Source: Auriscalpium vulgare (taxonomy: Eukaryota > Basidiomycota > Agaricomycetes > Russulales > Auriscalpiaceae). From it: a DNA stretch of 64,000 nt. The position numbers were made by a program, and so were the translations under genes. Location of the stretch: the NCBI GenBank assembly GCA_019915015.1, contig JAHBBC010000005.1, positions 1,240,001-1,304,000 on the forward strand. Reading direction: 5' to 3'. Below, piece after piece: positions 36,001-47,759 of this stretch (position 1 is its first letter; the number at the start of each line of letters is the position of its first letter). The notes under the pieces are model-generated. The model was not told where the DNA came from. It saw nothing but the letters and a program-made list of their open reading frames with translations, and made no database searches.

Positions 36001-38172
36001 CCTATATCAAGAAGTTTCCAAGTGCTGTTGGAGGCTTCGTGATGTACGAGATACTTGCTTCGATAGCGGCCATCATTGACATCTTCTTGATTCCAGAGAA
36101 GCACTCGAAACGGCGGCAGATCTGGTAATCAGCCTTTCATACAACACGGAGGACGTGCTGGCCGCGCAAGCCTTTGTCTTTGTTGAACTATGCATGTCAA
36201 CGTATGCGCCCTTGATGCTGTGTGCGCTCTTGCGTTGATCAATGACACGGACAGGTTCGCGGAAAACGGGATTCTGTATGCAATTTGCAAAGTCAGTTTC
36301 AATCAAAGCATTCGATACTCACTGTGCATGGAAGACTGACGATCTTCACAGCGACGGAAAGCTAGTGACATGTGGCCGGTCTTGCGCTTCGTTGCAGATA
36401 GCAAGGCTCGGACGTCCGGATCGCAAGCACTTCGAGAAAGCTTATTTCGAGACCTCGCCTCTCGGACTGCGGACGTTGATCTTGACTCCTTCAAGACCGT
36501 CATGGGCAATATGGCCGATTTTATTGAGAAGGTGTTTAGCCAGGGACACAGTCTATCACTATTGCAACGTACGGCGTCCCTGTATCATGTCTCGAAGCTT
36601 GAGCTCATTTTTGTACAGATGTCAATATGTGTCTCACGAACCTGGTTCGTCGCACTGCTGAGTGGCCAGTCGAAAATTTCGACCCCAGCGCGATGCTGTT
36701 GATCGCAGCACATATCATTCGGGGCAACAAATCTCAGAGCAGAGTTCGTGTCCTTCTGGTGCCTTCAAAGAACAATTCATAGCTCATATTTTTCAGGATC
36801 TTTTGCTGTACTTGGACACGACCTTGAGAGCCCTGCTACTCCGTTTTCAAGTCCCTCGCCAAAACATGACGCGCACCCTGGAGATCATCGGTGAAGTCTT
36901 CCGCCGACCAAAGAAGCAAGGTGCCGCTACAAGTGGCATTACACTAAATCCGGTGTCCACCACATTTTGTGAAATCCTTTCGGAGGGTTTCCGAGGCAAA
37001 GCGCGCATTCTTCCGGTGACATTGACTGCGATGATTGAGGTGCGTGCTGTGCGTCATCTTTTGAGTGCAAACTGAAAATGGGTGCAGACCCTTATCTCGA
37101 CCGGTATCATTGGATCATTGGACATCGACGAAGAACTACGAAACTGCACGCTTCAGCTAGCGGACGATGGGTTATTTTATCTGCAAAACCGCGGATCTCA
37201 GGACGGAAATGCAGATAAAGACTGCGATACCTCGCTAGCAGTGGCGAAGCTCGTCCACTACGGCGCTGAACAAAATCCCGAAGTGTTGCACCGCGCATTT
37301 GTTGAACAATCTTCAGAAACAGTGGGCTGTCTTTGCATCTAGTTCTACGGCAAGACTGACCGCTTGACAGAAAGCGCCGCGGCAAACGGTCTCCTTACGC
37401 ACTTGGAACATACTGGTGCTGGCAGCCCTCAGTCACCGGTCTATCAAGCCAGGCATTGTGCTCATGACCCATTTCTCGACATGTGTTGCCATCTATCGTG
37501 ATACGTTGGCTGCACCACCTGCGAGTGGGCTTGCGAGCGCTGCCGCAAGCTACAATCATTGCTACGCCGCGATCAAACTGTGGTTGCTGCTGGACAGGAA
37601 ATTGTCCTTGTCCGCCGAGATAGCTAGTCAAAGCCCGACAATCCGCCAGAACAGTGTCGCGTACATGGTCTGGAACGAACTGTGGCCACCTTTCCTGGAT
37701 GTTATCTCGCAGCAAGTACTAGATTCCCAAAGGGTGCAAAACACGGTACAGTGCATAGTTGATCGACGTCGAAATATTGCAGCTTACAAGCAGTGTGTGG
37801 TATACAGCCGCTTGCGATCGCGACGTCCTCGGCGGTCGCGGACCTGTTCCTTTTCCTCCGAGAATTCCGTTCTGTTGTCGCACTCGAGACTGCACTGCAA
37901 ATTGCTATCTTGAATCGCCTGCGCGTCAGCGGCCGCCCGGACAGCAAAGTACGATATCTGCACAAAATATATGGAGTGGAGCTAACACGTACCCATTACA
38001 GTTGGCGAGAGCCTTGCGTGAGATCCACGAACCTGCACCCAACCTCTCCTGGGCAACCCTCGTAGGTCATGTTACGAACGACGTGATTGCGGCAGAGAAA
38101 TTGGAGATGCTGGACCCAGGGAAGCCGGGTCCAGTTTATATGAGGAGAGAGTCCCGTGCCATCAATGCCTGA
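30013..38172 (+). CDS. Giant UNC79-like protein with a Cys-rich zinc-binding region
   Basis: About 20 small introns and an estimated 2300-2450 residues. The start is MSYPARTPATPTLRLDTSG, followed by a Ser/Arg-rich disordered region. The frame continues through HCIAILHAVISEDCRF and a helical region. Around 31465-31570 it reads LDLLQVIAYDTPKARRVALS with HWP shortly after, and then HQFVAWQFLP at about 31675. The same order (DLLxVIAY, WP, AW, then a Cys cluster) is what I recall in animal UNC79. The Cys region has CRSC and CPFC followed by HFDC (31750-31835), then CFLC, CDLC and HTHC (32010-32090), C1/PHD-like zinc ligands. The rest is helical without recognised domains. UNC79 and UNC80 support the sodium-leak channel NALCN, whose fungal relative is Cch1. 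A role here is inferred; UNC80 or an unrelated solenoid are alternatives. Confidence 0.6.
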
Positions 38173-38332
38173 TTTTGAGCAGTAGCGAAGTCCGTCACAG
38201 TTCTGGCAATGCGAGACTAGATTATAATATTTCTGTACACTGACGAAGGACTGAGAAAGTGTCCGATAGACCGCAGGATGCAACGTGTAAAGGGCTCACA
38301 CTGGATCCCTATGTAAAACACATCAATGGGGA

Positions 38333-38709
38333 TTAGGCTGCCCTCAGTTTGGCCTTTCGTGCTTTCTTCCGGTTCTCTTTCACGACGGTCGTGCCTATGA
38401 ATATGCCTATTGCTGACAGTCCAACGACGAGGATAAATGCTGGCAAGCGAACAGCCCATTCTCGCGGTGGAAACCACGTATGGAGGGGGCTGGAGGAGTC
38501 GAAGAAGGGCTAGCGGCACTTCAGTAAGTACGCGTTGAATTAAGGGTTGTCTGACAACGGTGACATACCAGGAGCAGAGCCCAGGTGGTGTAGTAGACGA
38601 AGACGGTCGCCGCAGCCGACATCATAGCTCCGCCGAGCGCTTTATCGCTGAATGTCTAGGAGGACATGTCAATCTAGTACGCGTACTCAAAATAAGGATA
38701 GCTCACCAT
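38333..38709 (-). CDS. DPM2: DPM2, regulatory subunit of dolichol-phosphate-mannose synthase
   Basis: Small ER membrane protein that stabilises the catalytic subunit Dpm1 for mannose-donor synthesis. Exons are 38707-38709 (the ATG alone), 38569-38655 and 38333-38509. They total 267 nt and code 88 residues. The sequence begins MTFSDKALGGAMMSAAATVF, with first helix TVFVYYTTWALLL, then PFFDSSSPLHTWFPPREWAV, second helix LPAFILVVGLSAIGIFIG, and the basic tail TTVVKENRKKARKAKLRAA. This two-helix hairpin with the PF-D motif is the DPM2 family. No single open frame displays the gene, so it is easily missed. It is convergent with the UNC79-like gene and divergent from TRS120. Confidence 0.9.
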
Positions 38710-38959
38710 GTTGGGCGAATGGAAAGAGAAAGAAAGATGGGTGATGAGCTGGCTGACGGTGGACGTGGAAGTGTTGAACAGGTTGACGCGGCGCGTCGCG
38801 ACTCGCGCAGCGCTCAAGTATCCTACGTCTTGCACTGCTCCTCTCACTAGTGAGTAACGCTAGACTCTGGATCCTGAAACCATCCCTGGCCACATTCCTT
38901 GCAACCCGCATGCTCCTGAGAGTTCCCATTTCCTGCTCTTTAGTCGACTGTAGCTCTCA

Positions 38960-41900
38960 ATGGAGTACCACGCCTTCGCATCCTTAGCCCACTTCAGGAT
39001 CCTCCTTGTCCCTGTCGGCCCAATCTCCAGAGCGACGTTCGATCAATGGGCCGCGGAAATCAGGACGCTGGAGAACATCAGGCTGAGCGACATTCCTCCG
39101 GGAACGAAGGATGACAAGGGTGCGTGACCTCTTACCGTCCTGCAGCAGCTAACGGACTGTTTGGATAGCGCGATTCATGCCCAGCCCCAAGTCAAAAGGA
39201 CATCTTCACCTTAGTTTTCCAAGTCATCCGCCGCCCATCTCACACTGGCCGATGTCTCTATTCCGACCATCTCACTTTCCCCTTGGCGTCATTGGGATCG
39301 CAACGTGCTCCCAAACGGACTCGCTATCCTCCATTTCCGCCGAATTCAAAGCAGCCGTGAACGACCTATTCCCCAATGATTCTCTTTACCCATTAGCAAA
39401 TAATTGCTTTGTCTTTGAGGAAGGCGATGGCACCACAAACCTAAACCTTGGCGATCATCTGCCGGGGCTTGTGATTATTCCGAGTATGATGGGGAACAAG
39501 AAGGAGAACATCGAGACTTTACTAGCGGATTTATGTTCGAACATCCTGGCGGAGTTTTCAACCGTAGTATGTCGCATTTCGCCTGCGTGCGTTGGAGACT
39601 GGGCTGATCAACAGCGGTTAGCTCAATACTCTGGAGAGCCCATTAGGGAACGAGTATTTGAACGGAACGCTGTTTCCGTCTTTGCCATTACCTTCCGACC
39701 TGCCGCTGCCTCTGGTAGACGACGAGCCAGAGTCCATGTCTGCTATTCCTTCATACAACAGCCAGCCAGAACTCACCATGGCCGGGGGGCTCAGGACGAA
39801 CACCGTACCTTTGACTCTCAAGCGAAACTCGTCTACAGGGCCTGCATTAGTCAGTCAAGCATCTCGTCGTTCCACTCTTGGGGTGCCTGCAGCCAACAAG
39901 AAGCGCCACAGCGGCATTGGCGCATCGTCGTCACATGGCCGCCTGTTCAAGGTGCTCGGTGACTTCTTCATATTGGCTGGACGAACGGAAGACGCCTCAG
40001 TTTGGTATGTCCACTTCGTCTGCGTACGTCTTGATCACCTTCCGTTTGATTGATATATCCAGGTACACAGAAGCCATTGCTCTGTTCAAGACCATGCCGG
40101 ACAATGTTTGGCATGCTTCAGCCCTGGAGGGCTTGGCAACCGTTGCCCTACTCGAGTCATGGTCGTCTGGACAAGGCCTTGTGCGTATCGCTGACTTCTT
40201 GCACACCAATATGAATTCTCAGGTCTTCTACAGCAGGCGTCCATGAGCACTTCCAGAGAGCCTTGGGCTGACACTTCTGACAAATTGGAACAAGCCATTT
40301 CGTTGTATGCGAAGTCCAGTCCAAAGGCAGACCCAGACCACCATTACGACTTACTTTCGTACCTCTACACCGTGGCAGTGCTACGCCAGAGTTCACTTTA
40401 CTTCGCCACTTGGTCAGCGAAAGGCTGGGGTCCGCTGGCATTCAGTGCTTTGCTTCACCCTGGTCTTACGCCGTATATGCCTCCGACCCTCGCCCACTCC
40501 GAGTCGAATCATCCCATCAACCTCGACCGCCTATCGTCCATATCTGGTATCTCTAGAGCGCAAATATCGACAATCCTGGGCCAAGCTCACGGCCCATGGC
40601 TTCTGCATCTTGGTCATCGGGAGCGCATTGTGATCCTGGAGATGATCGCTGCCCTGTACTCCTCTCTAGGATACCACCGAAAAGAGGCTTATATCCTGCG
40701 CGAGGTCATCGGCTGCATCATGGACCTGGTTGTTTGCGGGCGAGAGGAACCAGGCGGTGTTAACAACGTCGGTCTGGCCATTACCTTCCCTGGTCATTCG
40801 GAGTCTATGCCCTTGGCGGATAAAGGAGCTGTCGGTGTCAAGGCGACCGAGAGGCAAGACGGCAATGACAGCATCGTCAACCTTGTCAAATATGTCTGCA
40901 AAGTTCATGGTATGAACCTCGACAGCGTCAAGTTAATCAACACTACGGCCAAGTCCACCGATGATGAAGCCAGCATTCTTTTGCGCGGAGACCCAGAGGA
41001 CGTGGCAGAGGATCCTTACGGCTGGCCAGAATTGCAGATAGGGATCATCCGCGAAGCGATCGCAGTTGCGGAAGCACTTCCGGGTAAGTGCCATCAAGTC
41101 ACAGTGCATGCCCGCCTGATGGTTTTTTAGACCCGCCTACCATTGCTCAGTTCTGTCTTTCCGCTCTCAAGTCTCTTCATGCCGTCCTCACCGAGGAGGA
41201 TCAGTATTACATGTACTCGGTCTCGTCTCGCGCTCTAACAGATGCTCGTCGAAGAGGTGAGAGCCGTTCGGTCGACTATTGGTCTGGACAGCCTATCGTC
41301 AGCATAGAGCTCTTGCCGTAAGAAGATTTGTCGATCTCATATTTGCTCTGTCTGAACTTCCTTCCTACTCAGGCTGTCCACTCTGAGGCTGTTAGTTGAG
41401 AACCCTGTGACAATGCTGGCCGCAAAACGACCGGAAGAGACCGGAGCCCTTCCGCGACTTGATCCCTTCCTTTACAACCCGCGAAAATCTCTTACGTCTC
41501 AGGTGAACCGCTAATACTTATCTCATCAACATCAACTTACGTCGGGTTTCCTTCCTCAAGGGCAGGACCCTGGTCGTCAAAGATGAACCCCTAGAGTTTG
41601 CCGTTACTCTGCGCAACCCTTTCGTCTTTGATCTGGAGTTGCAAAAGCTGAGCCTCAGGTTTGTCTCGACACAATTATCTTGGCCCGGGGCTGATCTGTG
41701 CTCCTAACGCAGCACGTCTGGGGTTCCTTTTGACTCGAAGCCAATATCGGTCTCCATTCCTGCCCAGTCTTATCACGCGATCGTCATAGAGGGCAAGCCT
41801 CTTGAGTCGGGCACTCTCACTGTCAGGGGATGTCGTGTACAAGCCCCTGGTGGCGTGTCGCGAGAATTCCTCTTACCCTTGTCGACCGCCGAGGAAGAGG

Positions 41901-43742
41901 CAAGGATGTCACAACGGAGGAGCGCTATAGCATGCGAATCGGGCCGATCAAAATACGCTGGTCTGGAGTCTCGACCATGGTCCAAGGCTGGCAAAAGGAT
42001 TAGCACGGTCGCGGAAGCGTCCTCGAAGAATTTCATTCCACGCTTCTTGGAATGCAAAGTTGTCGCGGAGCAACCTTTGCTTCGCATTCGATGGAGCTCC
42101 CTCACGCATGGAGCAGTCATGCTTTATGATGGGGAGAAGTCAGTGACCGTAATATTTGCTTTGAAGCGCTCTGCTCAACACCCAACAGATCATCCTTTCG
42201 GCTGACACTGGAAAATGTCTCGTCGCTACCGATCGATTTCTTGCGTCTGACGTTCGACGACTCGACAATTGCCCCTGCTCAGCAAGCCCTTGCTGATGGA
42301 GATTTGTCTGTATACGACGCTTACGAGACCGAGTACGAGCTCATCAACCGACCTGCTTTCTCTTGGGATCGAGCTCAAGAGACTTTCGAACTCGCCCCCG
42401 GTAAAAAGATCGGCATTCTGATTACCTGCATGGGGAAGGTCGGCTGGTGAGTAACTCCTGCATGCTCCGTAAAGTACCCCGTGGAGTCATGTGTGTCTTT
42501 TTCAGCTCGAGCGGAGGCATCTTCATCGCATACAGTCACATACATCGCCGGCAAACAACATCAACGCAACCATCGGACGTTTTCCACACCCGGCAAATTT
42601 CTTACCCAGTTCTCGTTACCGTCTACCACATGCTCGAATGCCACGGGATGGACGTCCTCCCTTTGCACAGGGATGACTACTGTGCAAATGACCATTCAGA
42701 CGAACAGAGTTGGAAATCGTTGTTGCGCGATGTTGAAGACGATGGCTGGTGTCTATTTTCCATTGACGTGCGCAACACGTATGGGCTGCCATTCGAAATC
42801 ACTTTTGAACGGATCCAAGAAGGTCTGTGCAAGCGCTCCAGCCGCCGTTGACAAGTTCCAATTGACCAACCTGTAGGCACTCCGATCGCATCAACAACAT
42901 CCCTGGTCGCCCCAGGATCTACGACCCGGTAAGAATTCGTTGCCATCATATTCCTCCTGCTAACTCTATACAGAATTTTACTGCCCGTGAAGAAGTTCCT
43001 GTTACCTGAAGAATTCGCCACTCGCGCCATCCCGACCTTATCCAACCGCCAGTTTGTCGTTGACAAGGCATCCTTGACGTCCGCAGAGCAGAAGGCTCAG
43101 CGTGAGCTCTTCTGGTACCGGGAAGAGTTGTTCAAGAGCGTACGAGGAAGGTGGCGAGAGGTGACCATGTTTTCTTCCTCGTATACTCTCTCGCTCGAGT
43201 CTGACAATCACTCTCGAGGCCGGAGGCATTCGTTCTGGAGAGCTGTCACTCCGTCAACAGAGGTTGTCGCTCCCTATGCTGGAAATGCTGCGTACGGAGA
43301 CGGCGAAAGTGCGCATGTCGTTGCATCAGCGGACGGGTGAAGAAGGTTCGACATGGGACGCCGTTTTCCGCAAGGACGGGAAGTATCGACCCAAACCATA
43401 CGAGTACCTATATTTGCGGACGCAAGTCACTAACCTCTCGAGTGAGTCTGTATCCACGTGTGACTGCCGTACGAACGTCTAACGTCTGTCACAGATGGGC
43501 CGTTGTTGCTGTCCTTGGACCTGACAATGGCGCCCTCGGAGCACGTCATTCAAGAGGGCTTCCTATTCGACATCCCACTTGGTCGTTTGGACAGCGGCGA
43601 GACACAGGAGATCGAGACACCACTATGTTTCGTGTCCTGTGGGCGTTTCGAGGTTGGTGCCGAGGTGCGCATTCTGGGAGTTAGACATGAGGAAGGTAAA
43701 GTTGGTATGGGTGTCCTCCGAGCAGATGTAAGAGATGAGTAG
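38960..43742 (+). CDS. TRS120: TRAPP complex subunit TRS120 (TRAPPC9)
   Basis: Subunit of the TRAPPII tethering and Rab-exchange complex at the late Golgi. The opening MEYHAFASLAHFRILLVPVG and TFDQWAAEIRTLENIRLSDI, then PSPKSKGHLHLSFPSHPPP and LFRPSHFPLGVIGIATCS, is highly characteristic of fungal Trs120. Middle exons show the TPR-like region around FKVLGDFFILAGRTEDA and WYTEAIALFKTMPDNVWHASALEGLATVALLE (joined across an intron). Beta-rich Ig-like segments follow from about 41330, for example VKDEPLEFAVTLRNPFVFDLELQKL. The final exons give VTNLS, NGPLLLSLDLTMAPSEHVIQEG and FVSCGRFEVGAEVRILG. The stop is 43740-43742. It has roughly a dozen short introns. Confidence 0.93.
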
Positions 43743-43943
43743 AATGTTCTTGATTCCAGTTGCCTTCACAAGCATCGGGCATGGAGTAACTTATATTCAA
43801 TTATTGGTGGATCATGCTAGGCATCTCCGCATGCCATACCAGTTCAAACTGGGCTCTTCGAGCAAGAAGGCAGGCCTTTGAACATACAATCACGCTAGCA
43901 CTCCTGTAGTGCCCCCCGAGGGAAGATACAACATGAGCCACAA

Positions 43944-45187
43944 CTATGTCTTCTGCTCGCCTGCCGCATCCAACTTCCGCCGTTTCCTCTCCTGATAACG
44001 CTCCAATGCAGTCTGAACAGCTGCATCATCATTCCGCCTTGCCACGAATCGCGCCTCGGCCTCTCGTTGACGCTCCTGACGCTCCTTCGCCTGTCTGCTT
44101 TGTTCCTCCTCCATCTGCGTGGAGATCTCCCGAAGTCGTCGCTCGTTGATCTCCTGCCGACTGGCTGCCGTTCCCACCGCACGATGCACCTCCACTGGTT
44201 TTGCGTCCCCATCCTTCGTGGCAGTTTTCAGGCCGAGTCGACGCGTATTCGGCGCTGACAGATTGAGGCCCGCCGACAGCAGCTCGCGTTTGTCGACGAT
44301 TTGGTTGTCATCGTTGAGCTCAACGTCCTTGCCCTGTTCCCTGGCAGCGCGTGCGATTTCCGCATCAGATTTCGGGGTGAAGTCTGGTGGCTTGACGATA
44401 GTGAGATTTGGCATGGGGCCCTGCGGTCCCTTCACAGTGTTCGCTTTGTGCACGGTGGCCGCAACAGCTTCCTCATGTTGTTGTTCAGACTCATCCAGCA
44501 GTCGCTTGTAGAAATGAGCCATGCCCGTCGAGCCACCGCGATTCTTCTTCTTCTCCAGCTCTGTCCGCGCGAGATTAGCAGGCACTGGGCAGATATACGA
44601 GACAAGATCGCACCATCTCGCTTCTTTTCCTCCTCTTCCGCTCTTCGAACCTCCTCCATCTGGTCCTTGTACGCCTGCGTCACAAATTCCTCCTTGTCCT
44701 TGAATTCATCTCCCTCTTGCTCACGCTCACGTTGAATCATCTTTTCCTCTGCCCGAAGATGATCGAGTCGTCGAGTAGCGGCCGAGGTTAGCAGACCAGA
44801 TATGTATTTCGGCTGCAGGATGTGTTAATTGTTTCGGACGTGGTGTAAACGCGTAGGTCGCACCTTCCGCTCCTTCGACTCTTGCTCCCTGACCTCCTTC
44901 TGTTTGACTTTGGCCTCCTGCATTTTGTCCCAAACTTCATCGTACTCAAATACAGTAGCGTCCAACTGCTGCTCAGCTTCCATGCGCCGCTTGGTAGCTT
45001 TGGACGGCCCCGCATTCTGGACTACAAGTGAGGCAGAAGACGAGCCGACCCTTGCGGTGGACGGCGTTGATGGTACATCTTGAGTGTCGTCGTCGTCGAG
45101 AGAGCCGAAGGCAGCTGGGCGTTTGAGAGGAGGGGCAGCGCCGACTGGGGCGGACTTGGCTGCAGCTTTGAGAGAGAACGACACCAT
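43944..45187 (-). CDS. NSRP1/CCDC55-like coiled-coil protein
   Basis: Homologue of nuclear speckle splicing regulatory protein 1; animal NSRP1 affects alternative splice-site choice. The protein begins MVSFSLKAAAKSAPVGAAPP. The conserved N-terminal region reads VFEYDEVWDKMQEAK, then PKYISGLLTSAATRRLDHLR, then QREREQEGDEFKDKEEFVTQ and AYKDQMEEVRRAEEE, which is the family signature. The C-terminal exon (MAHFYKRLLDESEQQHEEAV onward) is charged, helical and ends in YQERKRRKLDAAGEQKT. Two introns interrupt it, near 44830 and 44590. It is divergent from MTR3 with about 120 bp between starts. Confidence 0.85.
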
Positions 45188-45306
45188 CGCCGAAAGCTCG
45201 ATCGCGTTCAGTGTCCCTTTTGGACCCCGGCCCGTGGTGCGGCCCGGCGGCGTGAGAACTGGCGACCCTTCGAGTCCTGCAGCTCAAATGTTCTCTTCGC
45301 ACACCA

Positions 45307-46364
45307 ATGCAGGCCGCGTTCGACAGAAGACGTATAAACGGACCTGAGGAGAGCTCTCCTCCCGTTTTTGACGATGACGAACAGAACACCGCGGTCTATG
45401 CAAGTTGGAAGGTAGGAGACCCGAGGCGCGTTCGGCAGCCGCAAGACATCCGACCCATATGTGCGTGTCAGTAGACTGCTCGGCGCGTTCCTTCTTCTCT
45501 AATCTCGGGCAGAAAGTTTTAAAAGCTGGCTTGACGTCTCAAGCGAATGGCTCCGCGTACATCGAGACCGAGCGGACCAAGATTGCGTGCGCGGTGTACG
45601 TGCTTGCCCCAACTCTTGTCTTATGCATGTGTTTTCATATCCAACGCACTAGCTACGGGCCTAGGCAGTCCAAAAACACCACATACAGTGAGACCGGGCG
45701 ATTGAACGTGGAAGTGAAATTTGCACCGTTCTCCTGTGATGTGCGAAAGGCACCTATGCGCGTGAGTGATTCGGCTCGAATGCTCTTAGGACGCACTAAG
45801 CCCATCCAGGACGCCGAGGACAGGTCGATATCCGTCCTCGTTCAACAAGCTCTTGTTTCTTCTGTTCGTCTCGAGCTGCTGCCGAAATCAGTCATTGACA
45901 TATTCATCACGATCATTGAGTGCGATGGAATGGAGGGCTGTGTCGCGGCGGCGTCCGTGGCGGCGTCCACCGCTCTCGCGAACATGGGTGTGGAATTATA
46001 TGGTCTCGTGGTCTCGTGCGCCGCTGTGAGTGTACCCCTGTCCGCCTCCGCTCACCGCCTCAAATGCTATCCCGATCACACAGTCCTCCGTAGGCAATGA
46101 GATATGGTTAGACCCTACAGAAGAGGAGGCACGCCTCGCCTCTGGCAGCATGATCTTCGCCTGCATGCCGGCGCTCAGCACTGTGACAAATTTGCGGCAG
46201 TCGGGACGGATGCTGCCCATGGACGCGATACAGGTACGATTTCCACGACGGCTTTGTCTCGCCAGACGTTCTCAAATTGCGCACAGGGAATGGACATGTG
46301 TCAAGAGCGCTGTGCAGATATACATCAGATAGTGGCTCAGGCTCTGCTTGCCAGTACCGATTAG
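45307..46364 (+). CDS. MTR3: Exosome core subunit MTR3 (RNase PH fold)
   Basis: Structural RNase-PH-like subunit of the RNA exosome ring, which trims and degrades RNA in nucleus and cytoplasm. The first exon codes MQAAFDRRRINGPEESSPPV and continues to RQPQDIRPI, then splices to FLKAGLTSQANGSAYIETER, giving the family's RPxDIRPIFLKxGL motif. Then come YGPRQSKNTTYSETGRLNVE and VKFAPFSCDVRKAPMR, DRSISVLVQQALVSSVRLEL, GCVAAASVAASTALANMGVE, and NEIWLDPTEEEARLASGSM. The last exon gives MDMCQERCADIHQIVAQALL. Another frame across the first intron (LEGRRPEARS) looks open but has no ATG and breaks the motif. Confidence 0.9.
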
Positions 46365-46600
46365 CCGTTGTCAGTATAGTCCGCACGAGACATCCATCCA
46401 CACGCAGGGCAGGGGTCGCCTATTGTGCTCATTCGTCTGTAACACTGCTTAGTACAGTCGTGCGCGTGAGAGACGGCGTCATTCGATGGAGTCAGCGCAG
46501 TCTCAGTGTTGGATAGGAACTTCCGCGCACCGCTAAGGTGACTCTGACTAAACAAGACCTCGTCGAGTTCAAGCCTAACTCTTCAGGATTTCAATCGTCC

Positions 46601-47508
46601 ATGTCACAATTGTCGCAGGACAACGAGGCATATGCAGCCCCTCCCGTTGGTCATGCAGATGGCTCAAGTGCTGGTGACCCCGTCGGTGAGTAGATGCTGC
46701 CCCTGTTCATAATAAGCGACGACTGAAATGTGTTGCAGAGATTACTGTTGATCAAGGGTATGTAATTACCCAAGTAGCTATCGACGAGCTGTGCAGCCTA
46801 TTCATCCAAGATCCTTCTCACATTGCAGATAAAGTTGAGCTGCCAATCATTCGCACGTTCGGCTCCGTGCATGGGCTTGCTCACTACCTCAATTGCGCGT
46901 GGAAGTCCGTCGTCGCGGCCCTCCCTCCAGGCGCACCGTCATATCACCGATTTCTCCATTTCCATTCCGACCTCTATGGATTTGACGTTGATGGCGCACC
47001 GCCTCTACCATGTGTCATCGCAACTCACTCGAAACAACTTCACCCCTCTTGGGACAGCACTGAGATTGTTTGCGACGATGAAGACCTGTTCAATCCACCC
47101 TGGGAGACATGGGGACACGCTGCTACGCGCCTTGCCATTGTACAGGATCGTCACTTCGTCATCGGCATCATGGCTTCGGCGGGACCCACTGTCCTGGCTT
47201 CAGCGGGACCCGCTGACCTCCGAGTTGGCGTCTTCGGCTTTGGCAGGACTCTGTTGAGCCCCCCCATCGACATGGGGACCGAGGCAGGTACACACGATTT
47301 TGCTCGCATTCTAGTCGGCATTGCATCTTGGGGATCCAAAGCAGAGGCCGGCTTCGACGTCACCCGCACCCAGTTCCCTGCTGACGCCTCCATGGAGGCC
47401 GTTCGCCGTATCTGTATACCCGTCGTTGGAGAGTGCCAGCTGCTGGGTGCTTCTTTGGTGTCTCGCGTAGGCGTTCGACGGCCCCCGTCCCTCCATCAGC
47501 AAAAGTGA
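46601..47508 (+). pseudogene. FunK1-type kinase, N-terminal portion
   Basis: The frame begins MSQLSQDNEAYAAPPVGHAD, splices once near 46690, and continues EITVDQGYVITQVAIDELCS, HYLNCAWKSVVAALPPGAPS and WETWGHAATRLAIVQDRHFVIGIM to DFARILVGIASWGSKAEAGFDVT. The TW-H-A...QDRRFVIG pattern and the closing G...(E)GFD motif match the N-terminal module of the fungus-specific FunK1 kinases. The frame then stops at 47506-47508, short of the kinase domain. A one-intron real gene for a truncated protein is the alternative. Confidence 0.5.
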
Positions 47509-47759
47509 CGAAATATTATGGTGTTTATATTGAGTTATACTGATAGATAAGGCAAGATAAGATATTCGGGCGCGGCCATTACTGCTGTCTGAGCAGGATA
47601 TATGCACCCGATCTCTTTCACAAACACACAATCATACTGTCTGTATAACTCATGTGTAGTACTGGGACCTGTTGAGCTGGTCCTTTTTCCAGAATGGAGT
47701 CATCGCTATTTGAAGGGAAGTAATATAACCTCATATAATGTAATATAAGATTCTGGGGC

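Noticed and set aside
45405..45480. Alternative MTR3 start frame (EGRRPEARSAAARHPTHM)
   Set aside because: Opens with TTG, not ATG, and lacks the RPxDIRPIF motif that the spliced frame from 45307 supplies.
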